Below, in pieces: positions 8,408 to 16,059 of a stretch of DNA of 51,568 bases. Below the pieces are notes generated by a model. The model saw nothing but the letters and a program-made list of their open reading frames with translations. It was not told the DNA's origin and searched no databases. A program made the translations under genes and the position numbers. The stretch lies in the NCBI GenBank assembly GCA_004557975.1, contig SFEV01000035.1, forward strand, positions 1 to 51,568. Reading direction: 5' to 3'. Position 1 is the stretch's first letter; each line of letters starts with the position of its first letter. Source of the DNA: Lachnospiraceae bacterium (GTDB taxonomy: Bacteria; Bacillota; Clostridia; Lachnospirales; Lachnospiraceae).

Positions 8408-8434
8408 GCAGCCGTGATGGTACTGGACGGCTGC
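8408..8434. other. 8-bp perfect hairpin upstream of the second AraC gene
   Basis: GCAGCCGT (8408-8415) is mirrored by ACGGCTGC (8427-8434) with an 11-nt loop. It lies about 65 nt before the AraC start, with no T-run after it. It could be an operator or a leader hairpin. No convincing -35/-10 pair was found beside it. Confidence 0.4.
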
Positions 8435-8498
8435 GATTGATTATACTTTCAGATGTGATCTGTTATGATGGAAAAAAGTGTGTGGGGAGTGTGGAGTT

Positions 8499-9452
8499 AT
8501 GTCAAGAAAAAAAGGAAAACTGGAATTCCGTTACTATGAAATTCCTCATGGGGAGCCTCTCCTGGCTCTTCTGGGAGATGCATGGATACGTCCTTATGGA
8601 TATGACGAAAATGACCGGCCGATTACAGACCTGCATTTTCACAATCTCCTGGAGATCGGCTACTGCTATGAGGGCAGAGGAGAACTGATTTTTGAGGATA
8701 AAGTGTATCCCTACGGGGCGGGGGCTCTCACTGTGATTCCGAAAAATTTTCCGCATACGACCAACGGCGTGAGGCAGGTTACAAATCGGTGGGAGTATCT
8801 GTTCGTAGACATGGAGAAAATGGTGCAGCAGCTTTTCATGGATCGAAGGCATCAGGCAGAGCAGATTCTGGAGCGGATCAACAGGCAGGCAATCTGCACC
8901 ACCGTATCAGAACAGCCGGAGATGGCCGCTCTGATCCGTGGCGTTCTGCGGGAGATGACCTTCCACAGAGAAATGTATTCTGACGCAGTACACGGGCTGA
9001 TGAAAACTCTGTTTGTTGAGATAGCGCGGTATACAGCGGGAGTTTCCGGCGCAGAGGAAGCACCCGGACATAAAAAAACGGAGCAGGTGCAGATTTCCCG
9101 GGCGCTGGAGTATGTAGGAGATTATTATGACCGGCCTCTGCGCATCAGTGATCTGGCCGATGCATGCCATATGAGTGAGACACATTTCAGACGGCTGTTT
9201 GTGCGCTGTGTGGGAATGCATCCCGTCGAGTATATCAATTACGTCCGGGTGAAGATGGCGTGTGAACGGCTGCGCAAAACGAATGAACCCATTGCCGATG
9301 TGGCGGTCAAATGCGGATTTTCAAGCCTTGCGACATTCAACAGAAATTTCAGACGAATTACGGGAATTTCTCCCAGTGAGTGGAAAAAACAGCCCGAGGC
9401 ATATGAGAGGAGACTGCAGAAGAAAAAGATAGAAATTTATGATGGATGGTGA
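8499..9452 (+). CDS. AraC family regulator of the galactoside operon (predicted)
   Basis: The protein has 317 residues. An N-terminal cupin domain (DLHFHNLLEIGYCYEGRGEL, GALTVIPKNFPHTTN) is followed by a helical linker. A C-terminal AraC DNA-binding domain carries two helix-turn-helix motifs (LRISDLADACHMSETHFRRLF and IADVAVKCGFSSLATFNRNF). I chose ATG 8499; an in-frame ATG 21 nt upstream has a poorer site. The gene sits directly before the binding protein-permease-galactosidase operon. That promoter has two AraC-style direct repeats, so this regulator is its likely activator, responding to a galactoside or galactose. The inducer is inference. Confidence 0.9.
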   Translation: MSRKKGKLEFRYYEIPHGEPLLALLGDAWIRPYGYDENDRPITDLHFHNLLEIGYCYEGRGELIFEDKVYPYGAGALTVIPKNFPHTTNGVRQVTNRWEYLFVDMEKMVQQLFMDRRHQAEQILERINRQAICTTVSEQPEMAALIRGVLREMTFHREMYSDAVHGLMKTLFVEIARYTAGVSGAEEAPGHKKTEQVQISRALEYVGDYYDRPLRISDLADACHMSETHFRRLFVRCVGMHPVEYINYVRVKMACERLRKTNEPIADVAVKCGFSSLATFNRNFRRITGISPSEWKKQPEAYERRLQKKKIEIYDGW

Positions 9453-9516
9453 GCAGAAACTGCTGCGTATGTCCGGTCATGCCGTTATCAATGCTGTGAA
9501 AATGTATAATAAATAG

Positions 9517-9576
9517 TCGAAAATGACTGGTATGCAATCGAATATGACTACATCTCACAGCGATATGTAGTATAAT
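9517..9576 (+). promoter_or_regulatory. Activator-dependent promoter with two 12-bp direct repeats
   Basis: TCGAAAATGACT at 9517-9528 and TCGAATATGACT at 9538-9549 differ at one base and start 21 bp apart, two turns of the DNA helix on the same face. A perfect TATAAT follows at 9571-9576. The expected -35 position (9548-9553) has no consensus and is overlapped by the proximal repeat. This is the classical layout of an AraC-type activator site. Transcription of the galactoside operon should start near 9583. Confidence 0.7.
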
Positions 9577-9691
9577 ATGAACAACAAATGAAAAAAAAGT
9601 ATTTATTCTTGTGCATATTGCACAAGAAACGCGCGCGTACTTTTTTGTTTTGTGGTGTAGTAAAAGGGTTGAATGTAAGGAGGAAGAAAGA

Positions 9692-10972
9692 ATGAAAATG
9701 AAGAAGTTACTCAGTCTGGCAATGGCTACGGCAATGGTTGCAGGTCTTGCATGTGTTCCGGCATCCGCAGAGGGGGAAAATAAGCTGACGGTTTGGTGCT
9801 GGGACCCGGCATTCAATATCTATGCAATGGAGCAGGCTGCTGAAATTTATAAGGCAGATCATCCGGATTTCGAGCTCGAAGTAGTGGAGACTCCGTGGGC
9901 TGACGTTCAGACAAAGCTGACGACGGCTGCTACATCCGGTGACCTTTCCACACTGCCGGATATTTTCCTGATGCAGGATAATGCTTTCCAGAAGAATCAG
10001 ATCAGTTTCCCGGACGTATTTGCAGATCTGACAGATTCAGGTATTGATTTCTCAAAGTTTGGTGCAGCAAAAGTTGCTTACTCTGTGATTGACGGCAAGA
10101 ATTATGGTGTTCCGTTCGACAACGGTGCCGTTGTAGCTGCTTACCGTACGGATATTCTGGAAGAGGCAGGTTTCACACTGGATGACTTTACAGATATTAC
10201 ATGGTCCGAGTACCTTGAAAAAGGCAGTGTTGTTCTTGAAAAGACAGGTAAGCCGCTCCTTTCCATGCAGGCAGGCGAGTCTGACCTGATCATGATGATG
10301 CTTCAGTCTGCAGGCGCAAGCTGCTTCGACGAAGAAGGCAAACCGGCTATGACAGACAATCCTGTTCTCGTAGAAGTAATGAACACATACGCTGAGCTGG
10401 TTAAGGCAGGCGTTCTCGTGGAAGTAAACAGCTGGGACGAGTACATCGGAACAATGGCAAATGACGTTGTTGCAGGTACCATCAATGGCTGCTGGATTCT
10501 CGCATCTATCCAGTCCGTACCGGATCAGTCCGGAAAATGGGGCATCACAAATATGCCGGCACTTGACAACGTAGAAGGCGCTACAAATTACTCCAACAAC
10601 GGCGGATCCAGCTGGGCAGTTACCACAAACTGTGCAAATCCGGATCTGGCATTCGATTTCCTGAAGAACACATTTGCAGGCAGCGTAGAGCTTTATGAGA
10701 CAATCCTTCCGAGCTCAGGCGCACTGGCAACATACCTTCCGGCAGGCGAGAGCGAAGTCTATGCAGAGCCGCAGGAATTCTTCGGCGGAGACGCAATCTT
10801 TGCAAAGATCACTGAGTATGCAGGCAAGGTTCCGAGCAACAATACAGGTGTTTACTACTACGAAGCACGTGACGCCGTTGCAGTGGCAATCACAAACATA
10901 GTTGCAGGATCTGATATTGAGACAGAGCTTCAGACAGCACAGGATACGATTTCATTTGCAATGGGTATGTAA
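9692..10972 (+). CDS. Sugar ABC transporter substrate-binding protein (CUT1 type)
   Basis: This 426-aa extracellular binding protein belongs to the carbohydrate-uptake CUT1 (family 1) group. A signal peptide spans about residues 1-27, with a basic start, a hydrophobic core and the ending PASA before EGENKLTVWCWDP. The mature protein has the WxWDP opening and the TAATSGDLSTLPDIFLMQ block common to family members. No proper lipobox is present; GLAC is only a partial match, so membrane anchoring is uncertain. AAGGAGG lies 9 nt before ATG 9692. The next genes are two permeases and two beta-galactosidases, so a beta-galactoside is the expected ligand. A hairpin after the gene probably makes it the most abundant product of the operon. 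Confidence 0.9.
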   Translation: MKMKKLLSLAMATAMVAGLACVPASAEGENKLTVWCWDPAFNIYAMEQAAEIYKADHPDFELEVVETPWADVQTKLTTAATSGDLSTLPDIFLMQDNAFQKNQISFPDVFADLTDSGIDFSKFGAAKVAYSVIDGKNYGVPFDNGAVVAAYRTDILEEAGFTLDDFTDITWSEYLEKGSVVLEKTGKPLLSMQAGESDLIMMMLQSAGASCFDEEGKPAMTDNPVLVEVMNTYAELVKAGVLVEVNSWDEYIGTMANDVVAGTINGCWILASIQSVPDQSGKWGITNMPALDNVEGATNYSNNGGSSWAVTTNCANPDLAFDFLKNTFAGSVELYETILPSSGALATYLPAGESEVYAEPQEFFGGDAIFAKITEYAGKVPSNNTGVYYYEARDAVAVAITNIVAGSDIETELQTAQDTISFAMGM

Positions 10973-11040
10973 TTACCACTGTATATAAGCTTCCCGGGAG
11001 GAGCTGTACAGTACTCTGTGACTGATAAAGCGTAAGATGG

Positions 11041-11082
11041 AGTGGGGGTTGGTTCGCAACGGACCATGCCCCCGCTTTTTTT
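11041..11082 (+). terminator. Partial terminator between binding protein and permease genes
   Basis: AGTGGGGG (11041-11048) pairs with CCCCCGCT (11069-11076), extended by GGT/ACC, and seven T residues follow. It lies inside the operon and probably makes most transcripts stop after the binding-protein gene, giving binding protein in excess of permease. Confidence 0.8.
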
Positions 11083-11122
11083 GAAACACAGTTAATAAAA
11101 CAGAAAAAGGGGGGAATTTCGG

Positions 11123-12019
11123 ATGAATGCTTCAAAGAAAAAAAAGATGTCCCTGAGCAGGAAACATAATCTGACCGGCTGGGGATTCCTTGCTCCGGCG
11201 GCAATTCTGATCCTGATTATGAGCTTTGTACCGATGGTAAAAGCGCTGCTTCTTTCTTTCCAGACAGGAATCGGAGCAAATATGAAGCCTGCCGGACTTT
11301 TAAATTATCAGAGAATGTTCCAGGATAAAGTCTTTATGACTGCCCTGAAGAACAATTTCTTCTATCTGATTATTCAGGTGCCGATCATGCTTGTACTGGC
11401 GCTGATCCTGGCATCCATGCTCAACAATAAGGACCTGAAATTCAAGGGACTGTTCCGCACGTGTATTTTCCTGCCGTGTGCCACATCACTGGTATCCTAC
11501 GCTATCGTGTTCCGTACACTGTTTGCGATGGATGGATTCGTCAATATGGCGCTGATGAAGCTGCATATTATCGAAAAGGGAATCAACTGGCTGGCAAATC
11601 CGGGGACGGCAAAGGCAGTCATTATCATTGCGCTGATCTGGCGCTGGACCGGATACAACATGGTATTCTATCTGTCCGGTCTTCAGAATATTGATTATTC
11701 CGTTTACGAGGCGGCGAGAATTGACGGGGCTTCCCCGGTTCAGTCCTTCTGGAAGATCACCGTGCCTCTGCTGAAACCGACTATCCTGCTGACAACGATT
11801 ATGTCCACCAACGGTACGCTGCAGCTCTTCGATGAGTCGGTCAACCTGACCAACGGCGGCCCGTCCAATGCGACGATTACCATGTCACACTACATCTACA
11901 ATATGTCGTTTAAGTATACACCAAACTTCGGATATGCGGCGGCAATGTCCTATCTGATTTTGATTCTCGTTGCAGTCCTGGCTCTGGTACAGATGAAAGT
12001 AGGTGATAAGCGTGAGTAA
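11123..12019 (+). CDS. Sugar ABC transporter permease 1 (MalF-like)
   Basis: This 298-aa membrane protein has about six hydrophobic segments. The EAA loop YEAARIDGASPVQSFWKITV is the cytoplasmic site where the ATPase docks. The N-terminal segment GWGFLAPAAILILIMSFVP and the NGGPSNAT block are usual for MalF/UgpA-type CUT1 permeases. It pairs with the next gene to form the channel. No ATPase gene is present, so a shared MsmX-type ATPase must be supplied by another locus. AAAGGGGGG precedes the ATG. Confidence 0.93.
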   Translation: MNASKKKKMSLSRKHNLTGWGFLAPAAILILIMSFVPMVKALLLSFQTGIGANMKPAGLLNYQRMFQDKVFMTALKNNFFYLIIQVPIMLVLALILASMLNNKDLKFKGLFRTCIFLPCATSLVSYAIVFRTLFAMDGFVNMALMKLHIIEKGINWLANPGTAKAVIIIALIWRWTGYNMVFYLSGLQNIDYSVYEAARIDGASPVQSFWKITVPLLKPTILLTTIMSTNGTLQLFDESVNLTNGGPSNATITMSHYIYNMSFKYTPNFGYAAAMSYLILILVAVLALVQMKVGDKRE

Positions 12020-12818
12020 GGGCAAAAAGATTTTTCAGTACGTTTTTCTGACCATTGTATCGCTGATTTCCGTGTTTCCGCTGTACTGGATGGCGTGTGC
12101 AGCCACGAATGCCAGTGTTGATGTTATCCGCGGAAAGCTGATTCCGGGCACATACATTATAGAAAACTTCAAAAAACTGATTGCGAGCCAGAACCTGGCA
12201 GCGGCACTGACGAATTCCTTCAAGTATTCCATCATACTTACACTGGTTTCCCTGTTTGTTTGCTCGCTGGCCGGCTACGGTTTTGAGATTTATCACGACA
12301 AGGGCAAGGATATCGTGATGAATATTATTCTTCTGGCTATGATGGTTCCCTTTGCGGCTACGATGATCCCTCTGTTCCAGATGTTTTCAAAGGCAAAGCT
12401 TCTGAATACGACGATGGGCTTCATTCTTCCGACCATCTCAACGCCGTTTCTGATCATGATGTTCCGCCAAAGCTCCAGGTCCTTCCCACATGAAATTATT
12501 GAGGCGGCAAGGATTGACGGCCTGAGTGAGTTCGGTATTTTCTGCCGGATGTTTTTCCCGACCATGCGCTCCACGTATGCGGCAGCCATGACGATCACAT
12601 TTATGAATGCGTGGAACAATTATCTCTGGCCGAAGGTTATCATGACAAACAATGATACGCTGACGATGCCGATGCTCGTCGCGAATATGATCGAGGGCTA
12701 CGTGACGGATTACGGTATGCTGATGCTCGGTGTATTTATCTGTACGATTCCGACCGTTATTATTTTCTTTATTCTGCAGAAAAGCTTTGCAGAAGGTATT
12801 ACAGGTGCGGTAAAATAA
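12012..12818 (+). CDS. Sugar ABC transporter permease 2 (MalG-like)
   Basis: This 268-aa membrane protein has the MalG-type EAA loop (EIIEAARIDGLSEFGIFCRMF) and the conserved C-terminus QKSFAEGITGAVK. I chose GTG 12012, which has AGGTG 6 nt upstream and overlaps the end of the first permease gene by 8 nt, giving a start MSKGKKIFQYVFL. GTG 12003 is possible but has a poor site. With permease 1 it forms the transmembrane pore for the galactoside bound by the upstream protein. Confidence 0.92.
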   Translation: MSKGKKIFQYVFLTIVSLISVFPLYWMACAATNASVDVIRGKLIPGTYIIENFKKLIASQNLAAALTNSFKYSIILTLVSLFVCSLAGYGFEIYHDKGKDIVMNIILLAMMVPFAATMIPLFQMFSKAKLLNTTMGFILPTISTPFLIMMFRQSSRSFPHEIIEAARIDGLSEFGIFCRMFFPTMRSTYAAAMTITFMNAWNNYLWPKVIMTNNDTLTMPMLVANMIEGYVTDYGMLMLGVFICTIPTVIIFFILQKSFAEGITGAVK

Positions 12819-12820
12819 TG

Positions 12821-12847
12821 GTTGCTGTTCACTTCGTTCACAGTAAC
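12821..12847. repeat. Dispersed 27-nt palindromic element, copy A
   Basis: The element starts 3 nt after the permease stop codon. Its arms GTTGCTGT and ACAGTAAC enclose TCACTTCGTTC. A near-identical copy, with two differences, lies at 24411-24437, also directly behind a stop codon. In this copy it forms the leader just before the lacZ ribosome binding site. Confidence 0.75.
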
Positions 12848-12875
12848 AAATAATAACACAGGAGGACAAATCGAC

Positions 12876-15800
12876 ATGAATTTTGACTACAGCAGGGTAA
12901 AGGATCCACAGTTTTTCTGCGAGAACCGGCTTCCTGCACATTCTGATCACAGCTTTTATGCATCTGTTTCAGAAGCATCCTGCCGGAAGAGCAGCTACGT
13001 ATATTCTCTCAACGGACTGTGGAAATTTTCCTATGCAAAGAACTACGAGAGTGCAGTGAAAGGGTTTGAGCAGACAGATTACTGCTGCAAAACTTGGGAT
13101 GAAATACGTGTGCCCGCACACATTCAGATGGAGGGGTACGACGTACCGCAGTACGCAAATGTGCAGTATCCGTGGGATGGCCGTGAGGAGATCCGCCCGG
13201 GACAGATTCCGGAGCGCTTTAATCCGACTGCCAGCTACGTGAAATATTTTACACTTCCGTCTGACATGGAAGGAAAACGCATTTTTATTTCATTCCAGGG
13301 AGCAGAGAGCGGACTGGCACTGTGGCTGAACGGGCAGTATGTGGGATACAGTGAGGACAGCTTTACTCCGTCAGAGTTTGAACTGACGCCGTATCTCGTT
13401 CCGGGTGAGAACAAGCTGGCTGCCCAGGTCTATAAATGGACTTCCGCAAGCTGGTGTGAGGATCAGGATTTCTTCCGCTTTTCCGGTATTTACCGTGACG
13501 TGTATCTGTATGCCATTCCCTGCGTGCACGTATCAGATGTGCGCGTGCGCACAGTGCTGGATGAGACCTGTGAAAATGCAGAGCTTCAGGTATGTTTGCA
13601 GACAGTCGGTACCGGAACGGCATCCTTCCGCCTGATGGACGGAGACGAAAAAGTCTGTGACTGGAAAGAAGAGCTGACAGGTGCGTGTTCAACAGAGTGT
13701 GAGGGATGCTGTTGTGAAGGAACAGGATGCCTGGAGAGTACTGTTGCAGTATCACATCCTGAGCTGTGGAGCGCGGAGTCGCCAAAGCTTTATGAGCTGT
13801 GGATCGAGCTGTCAGACGGAGACGGAACGGTTGTTGAAGTGATCCGTCAGAACGTGGGCTTCCGCCGTTTTGAGCTTAAGGACAATATTATGTGCCTGAA
13901 TGGAAAGCGCATTGTATTTAAGGGCGCAAACCGTCATGATTTCAGTTCACTGTACGGCCGTGCAGTGACGTATGAGGAGACGGAAAAAGATATTATTACC
14001 ATGAAGCGGAACAATATCAATGCCATCCGTACAAGCCATTATCCGAATCACTCATTCCTGTATGACCTGTGCGACCGTTACGGGCTGTATATGATTGATG
14101 AGGCAAATATGGAATCCCACGGTTCCTGGGATCCGTATGCAAAGGGGATGGGCGACTGGGACTTCATTGTTCCCTGCGACAGAGAAGAGTGGCTGGGCGC
14201 AATGCTTGACCGTGCCAACTCCATGTATCAGAGAGACAAAAACCATCCGGCAATTCTGATCTGGTCCTGCGGCAACGAATCCTTCGGCGGAAAGGTGATC
14301 TATGAGATGTCACAGCAGTTCCGCCGCCAGGATCCCACAAGGCTGGTACACTATGAAGGTGTTATGAATGACCGCCGCTACAACGATACCAGCGATATGG
14401 AGAGCCAGATGTACACACCGGCGGAACAGATTGCGGAGTTTCTGAAAAAGGACCGCAGCAAGCCATTTATCTGCTGTGAGTATCTGCATGCCATGGGAAA
14501 TTCCTGCGGTGCCATGTACAAATATACGGATCTGACAGACACGGAGCCGCTGTACCAGGGAGGATTCATCTGGGACTATATCGACCAGTCGATTACGAAG
14601 AAGGACCGGTACGGAAATGAATTTGAGGCGTACGGCGGAGACTTCGGAGAACGTCCCTGCGACTACAATTTCAGCGGCAACGGAATTGCATACGGAGGGG
14701 CAGGCCGGGAGGAATCCCCGAAGATGCAGACCGTGAAATACAATTACCAGAATATACAGATTTTCCCGTCTGAGACGGAAGTACTGATCAGGAATAAGCA
14801 TCTGTTCACAGATACGGCAGAGTATGACTGTGTCGTATCGCTTCAGAAGGACGGTCATCTGGTCTGCAGGAAAAACATGGAAGCTTCTGTGGCTCCTCTT
14901 TCGGAGCAGACGTTTGCGCTTCCGATTGAGAGACAGACAAAGCCGGGTGAGTATGCTGTCACGGTATCCTTCCACCTGAAGGAGGATACACTGTGGGCTA
15001 AACGCGGCTACGAGGTGGCCTTCGGCCAGTTCGTCTATGCAATAGAAGGTGTAAAAGAAACGTGTACCGAGCCGTTTACCGTGATTCAGGGCAAGCTGAA
15101 TATCGGCGTGAGAGGAGAACACTTCGATGTGCTGTTCTCTTACCTGAACGGCGGCCTCGTATCATACCGCTACGGCGGAAAGGAGATGCTGAAGAACATT
15201 CCGATGCCGGAATTCTGGAGAGCGCCCATTGACAATGACTGTGGCAATGAAATGATGGCACGGTATGCTCAGTGGAAGATTGCCAGTCTCTATCCCAGCG
15301 CGAAAAATCCGGTGAATCCGGCTGCCTCCATACCGACTCTTGAGGTAAAGGAGCACTGTGCGGTGATCACCTATACGTATCAGCTTCCGACGACTCCCGC
15401 TGCTTCCTGTCAGCTGGCTTACAGCGTATATGGAGACGGAACGGTGGAGGTGAAGCTTGCGTATGATCCGGTGGAGGGACTTGGCGATATGCCTGTATTT
15501 GGCTGTTCCATGAAGTTGGATGCCGATTATGACCAGATTGAATGGTATGGAATGGGACCGCAGGAGACGTACAATGACCGTGAGACAGGCGCAAAGCTTG
15601 GCATATACCGCAGCACGGCAAAGGAGAGCCTTGCACGTTACCTTGTACCGCAGGAATGCGGCAACCACACAGGGGTGCGCTGGGCAAAAGTGACTGACAG
15701 GAAGGGACGCGGCATGATGTTTACGGGAGATTGCATGGAATTTTCCGCGCTTCCGTATACGGCACACGAGCTGGAGAACGCGGCTCACGGCTATGAGCTT

Positions 15801-15947
15801 CCGCAGATCCACTATACAGTAGTGCGCGCTTCGCAAGGCCAGATGGGTGTCGGCGGCGACAACTCCTGGGGAGCCCGGACACACGAAGAGTATCTTCTGA
15901 AAGCGGATGAGAGAAAAGAATTTGTGTTCCGCTTCCGCGGTATTTAA
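12876..15947 (+). CDS. lacZ: Beta-galactosidase, glycoside hydrolase family 2
   Basis: The protein has 1023 residues, the same length class as E. coli LacZ, with the same order of sugar-binding, immunoglobulin-like, TIM-barrel and C-terminal small-chain domains. The acid/base Glu is in WSCGNESFGG (E468) and the nucleophile is in CEYLHAMGNS (E535). It hydrolyses terminal beta-galactosyl residues. No signal peptide is visible, so it should act on imported substrate in the cytoplasm. ATG 12876 has AGGAGG about 10 nt upstream; the frame is open 18 codons further up, but without a site. One oddity is six Cys in 15 residues (271-285) inserted in the loop before the barrel. A terminator follows, so the GH42 gene may be transcribed less. 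Confidence 0.95.
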   Translation: MNFDYSRVKDPQFFCENRLPAHSDHSFYASVSEASCRKSSYVYSLNGLWKFSYAKNYESAVKGFEQTDYCCKTWDEIRVPAHIQMEGYDVPQYANVQYPWDGREEIRPGQIPERFNPTASYVKYFTLPSDMEGKRIFISFQGAESGLALWLNGQYVGYSEDSFTPSEFELTPYLVPGENKLAAQVYKWTSASWCEDQDFFRFSGIYRDVYLYAIPCVHVSDVRVRTVLDETCENAELQVCLQTVGTGTASFRLMDGDEKVCDWKEELTGACSTECEGCCCEGTGCLESTVAVSHPELWSAESPKLYELWIELSDGDGTVVEVIRQNVGFRRFELKDNIMCLNGKRIVFKGANRHDFSSLYGRAVTYEETEKDIITMKRNNINAIRTSHYPNHSFLYDLCDRYGLYMIDEANMESHGSWDPYAKGMGDWDFIVPCDREEWLGAMLDRANSMYQRDKNHPAILIWSCGNESFGGKVIYEMSQQFRRQDPTRLVHYEGVMNDRRYNDTSDMESQMYTPAEQIAEFLKKDRSKPFICCEYLHAMGNSCGAMYKYTDLTDTEPLYQGGFIWDYIDQSITKKDRYGNEFEAYGGDFGERPCDYNFSGNGIAYGGAGREESPKMQTVKYNYQNIQIFPSETEVLIRNKHLFTDTAEYDCVVSLQKDGHLVCRKNMEASVAPLSEQTFALPIERQTKPGEYAVTVSFHLKEDTLWAKRGYEVAFGQFVYAIEGVKETCTEPFTVIQGKLNIGVRGEHFDVLFSYLNGGLVSYRYGGKEMLKNIPMPEFWRAPIDNDCGNEMMARYAQWKIASLYPSAKNPVNPAASIPTLEVKEHCAVITYTYQLPTTPAASCQLAYSVYGDGTVEVKLAYDPVEGLGDMPVFGCSMKLDADYDQIEWYGMGPQETYNDRETGAKLGIYRSTAKESLARYLVPQECGNHTGVRWAKVTDRKGRGMMFTGDCMEFSALPYTAHELENAAHGYELPQIHYTVVRASQGQMGVGGDNSWGARTHEEYLLKADERKEFVFRFRGI

Positions 15948-15972
15948 TCAGCTTTCTTTCTCTTTTTATATG

Positions 15973-16014
15973 CTGCTGCAGATTACGGTCTGACCGGTCT
16001 GCAGCAGTTTTTTT
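15973..16014 (+). terminator. Terminator between the two beta-galactosidase genes
   Basis: CTGCTGCAGA (15973-15982) pairs with TCTGCAGCAG (15998-16007), followed by seven T residues. No clear promoter was seen between it and the GH42 gene, so it may be a leaky intra-operon terminator. Confidence 0.85.
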
Positions 16015-16059
16015 CAGAAATATATACTTTTAGGGGATTGATGAAAGGGAGGATAGGAT

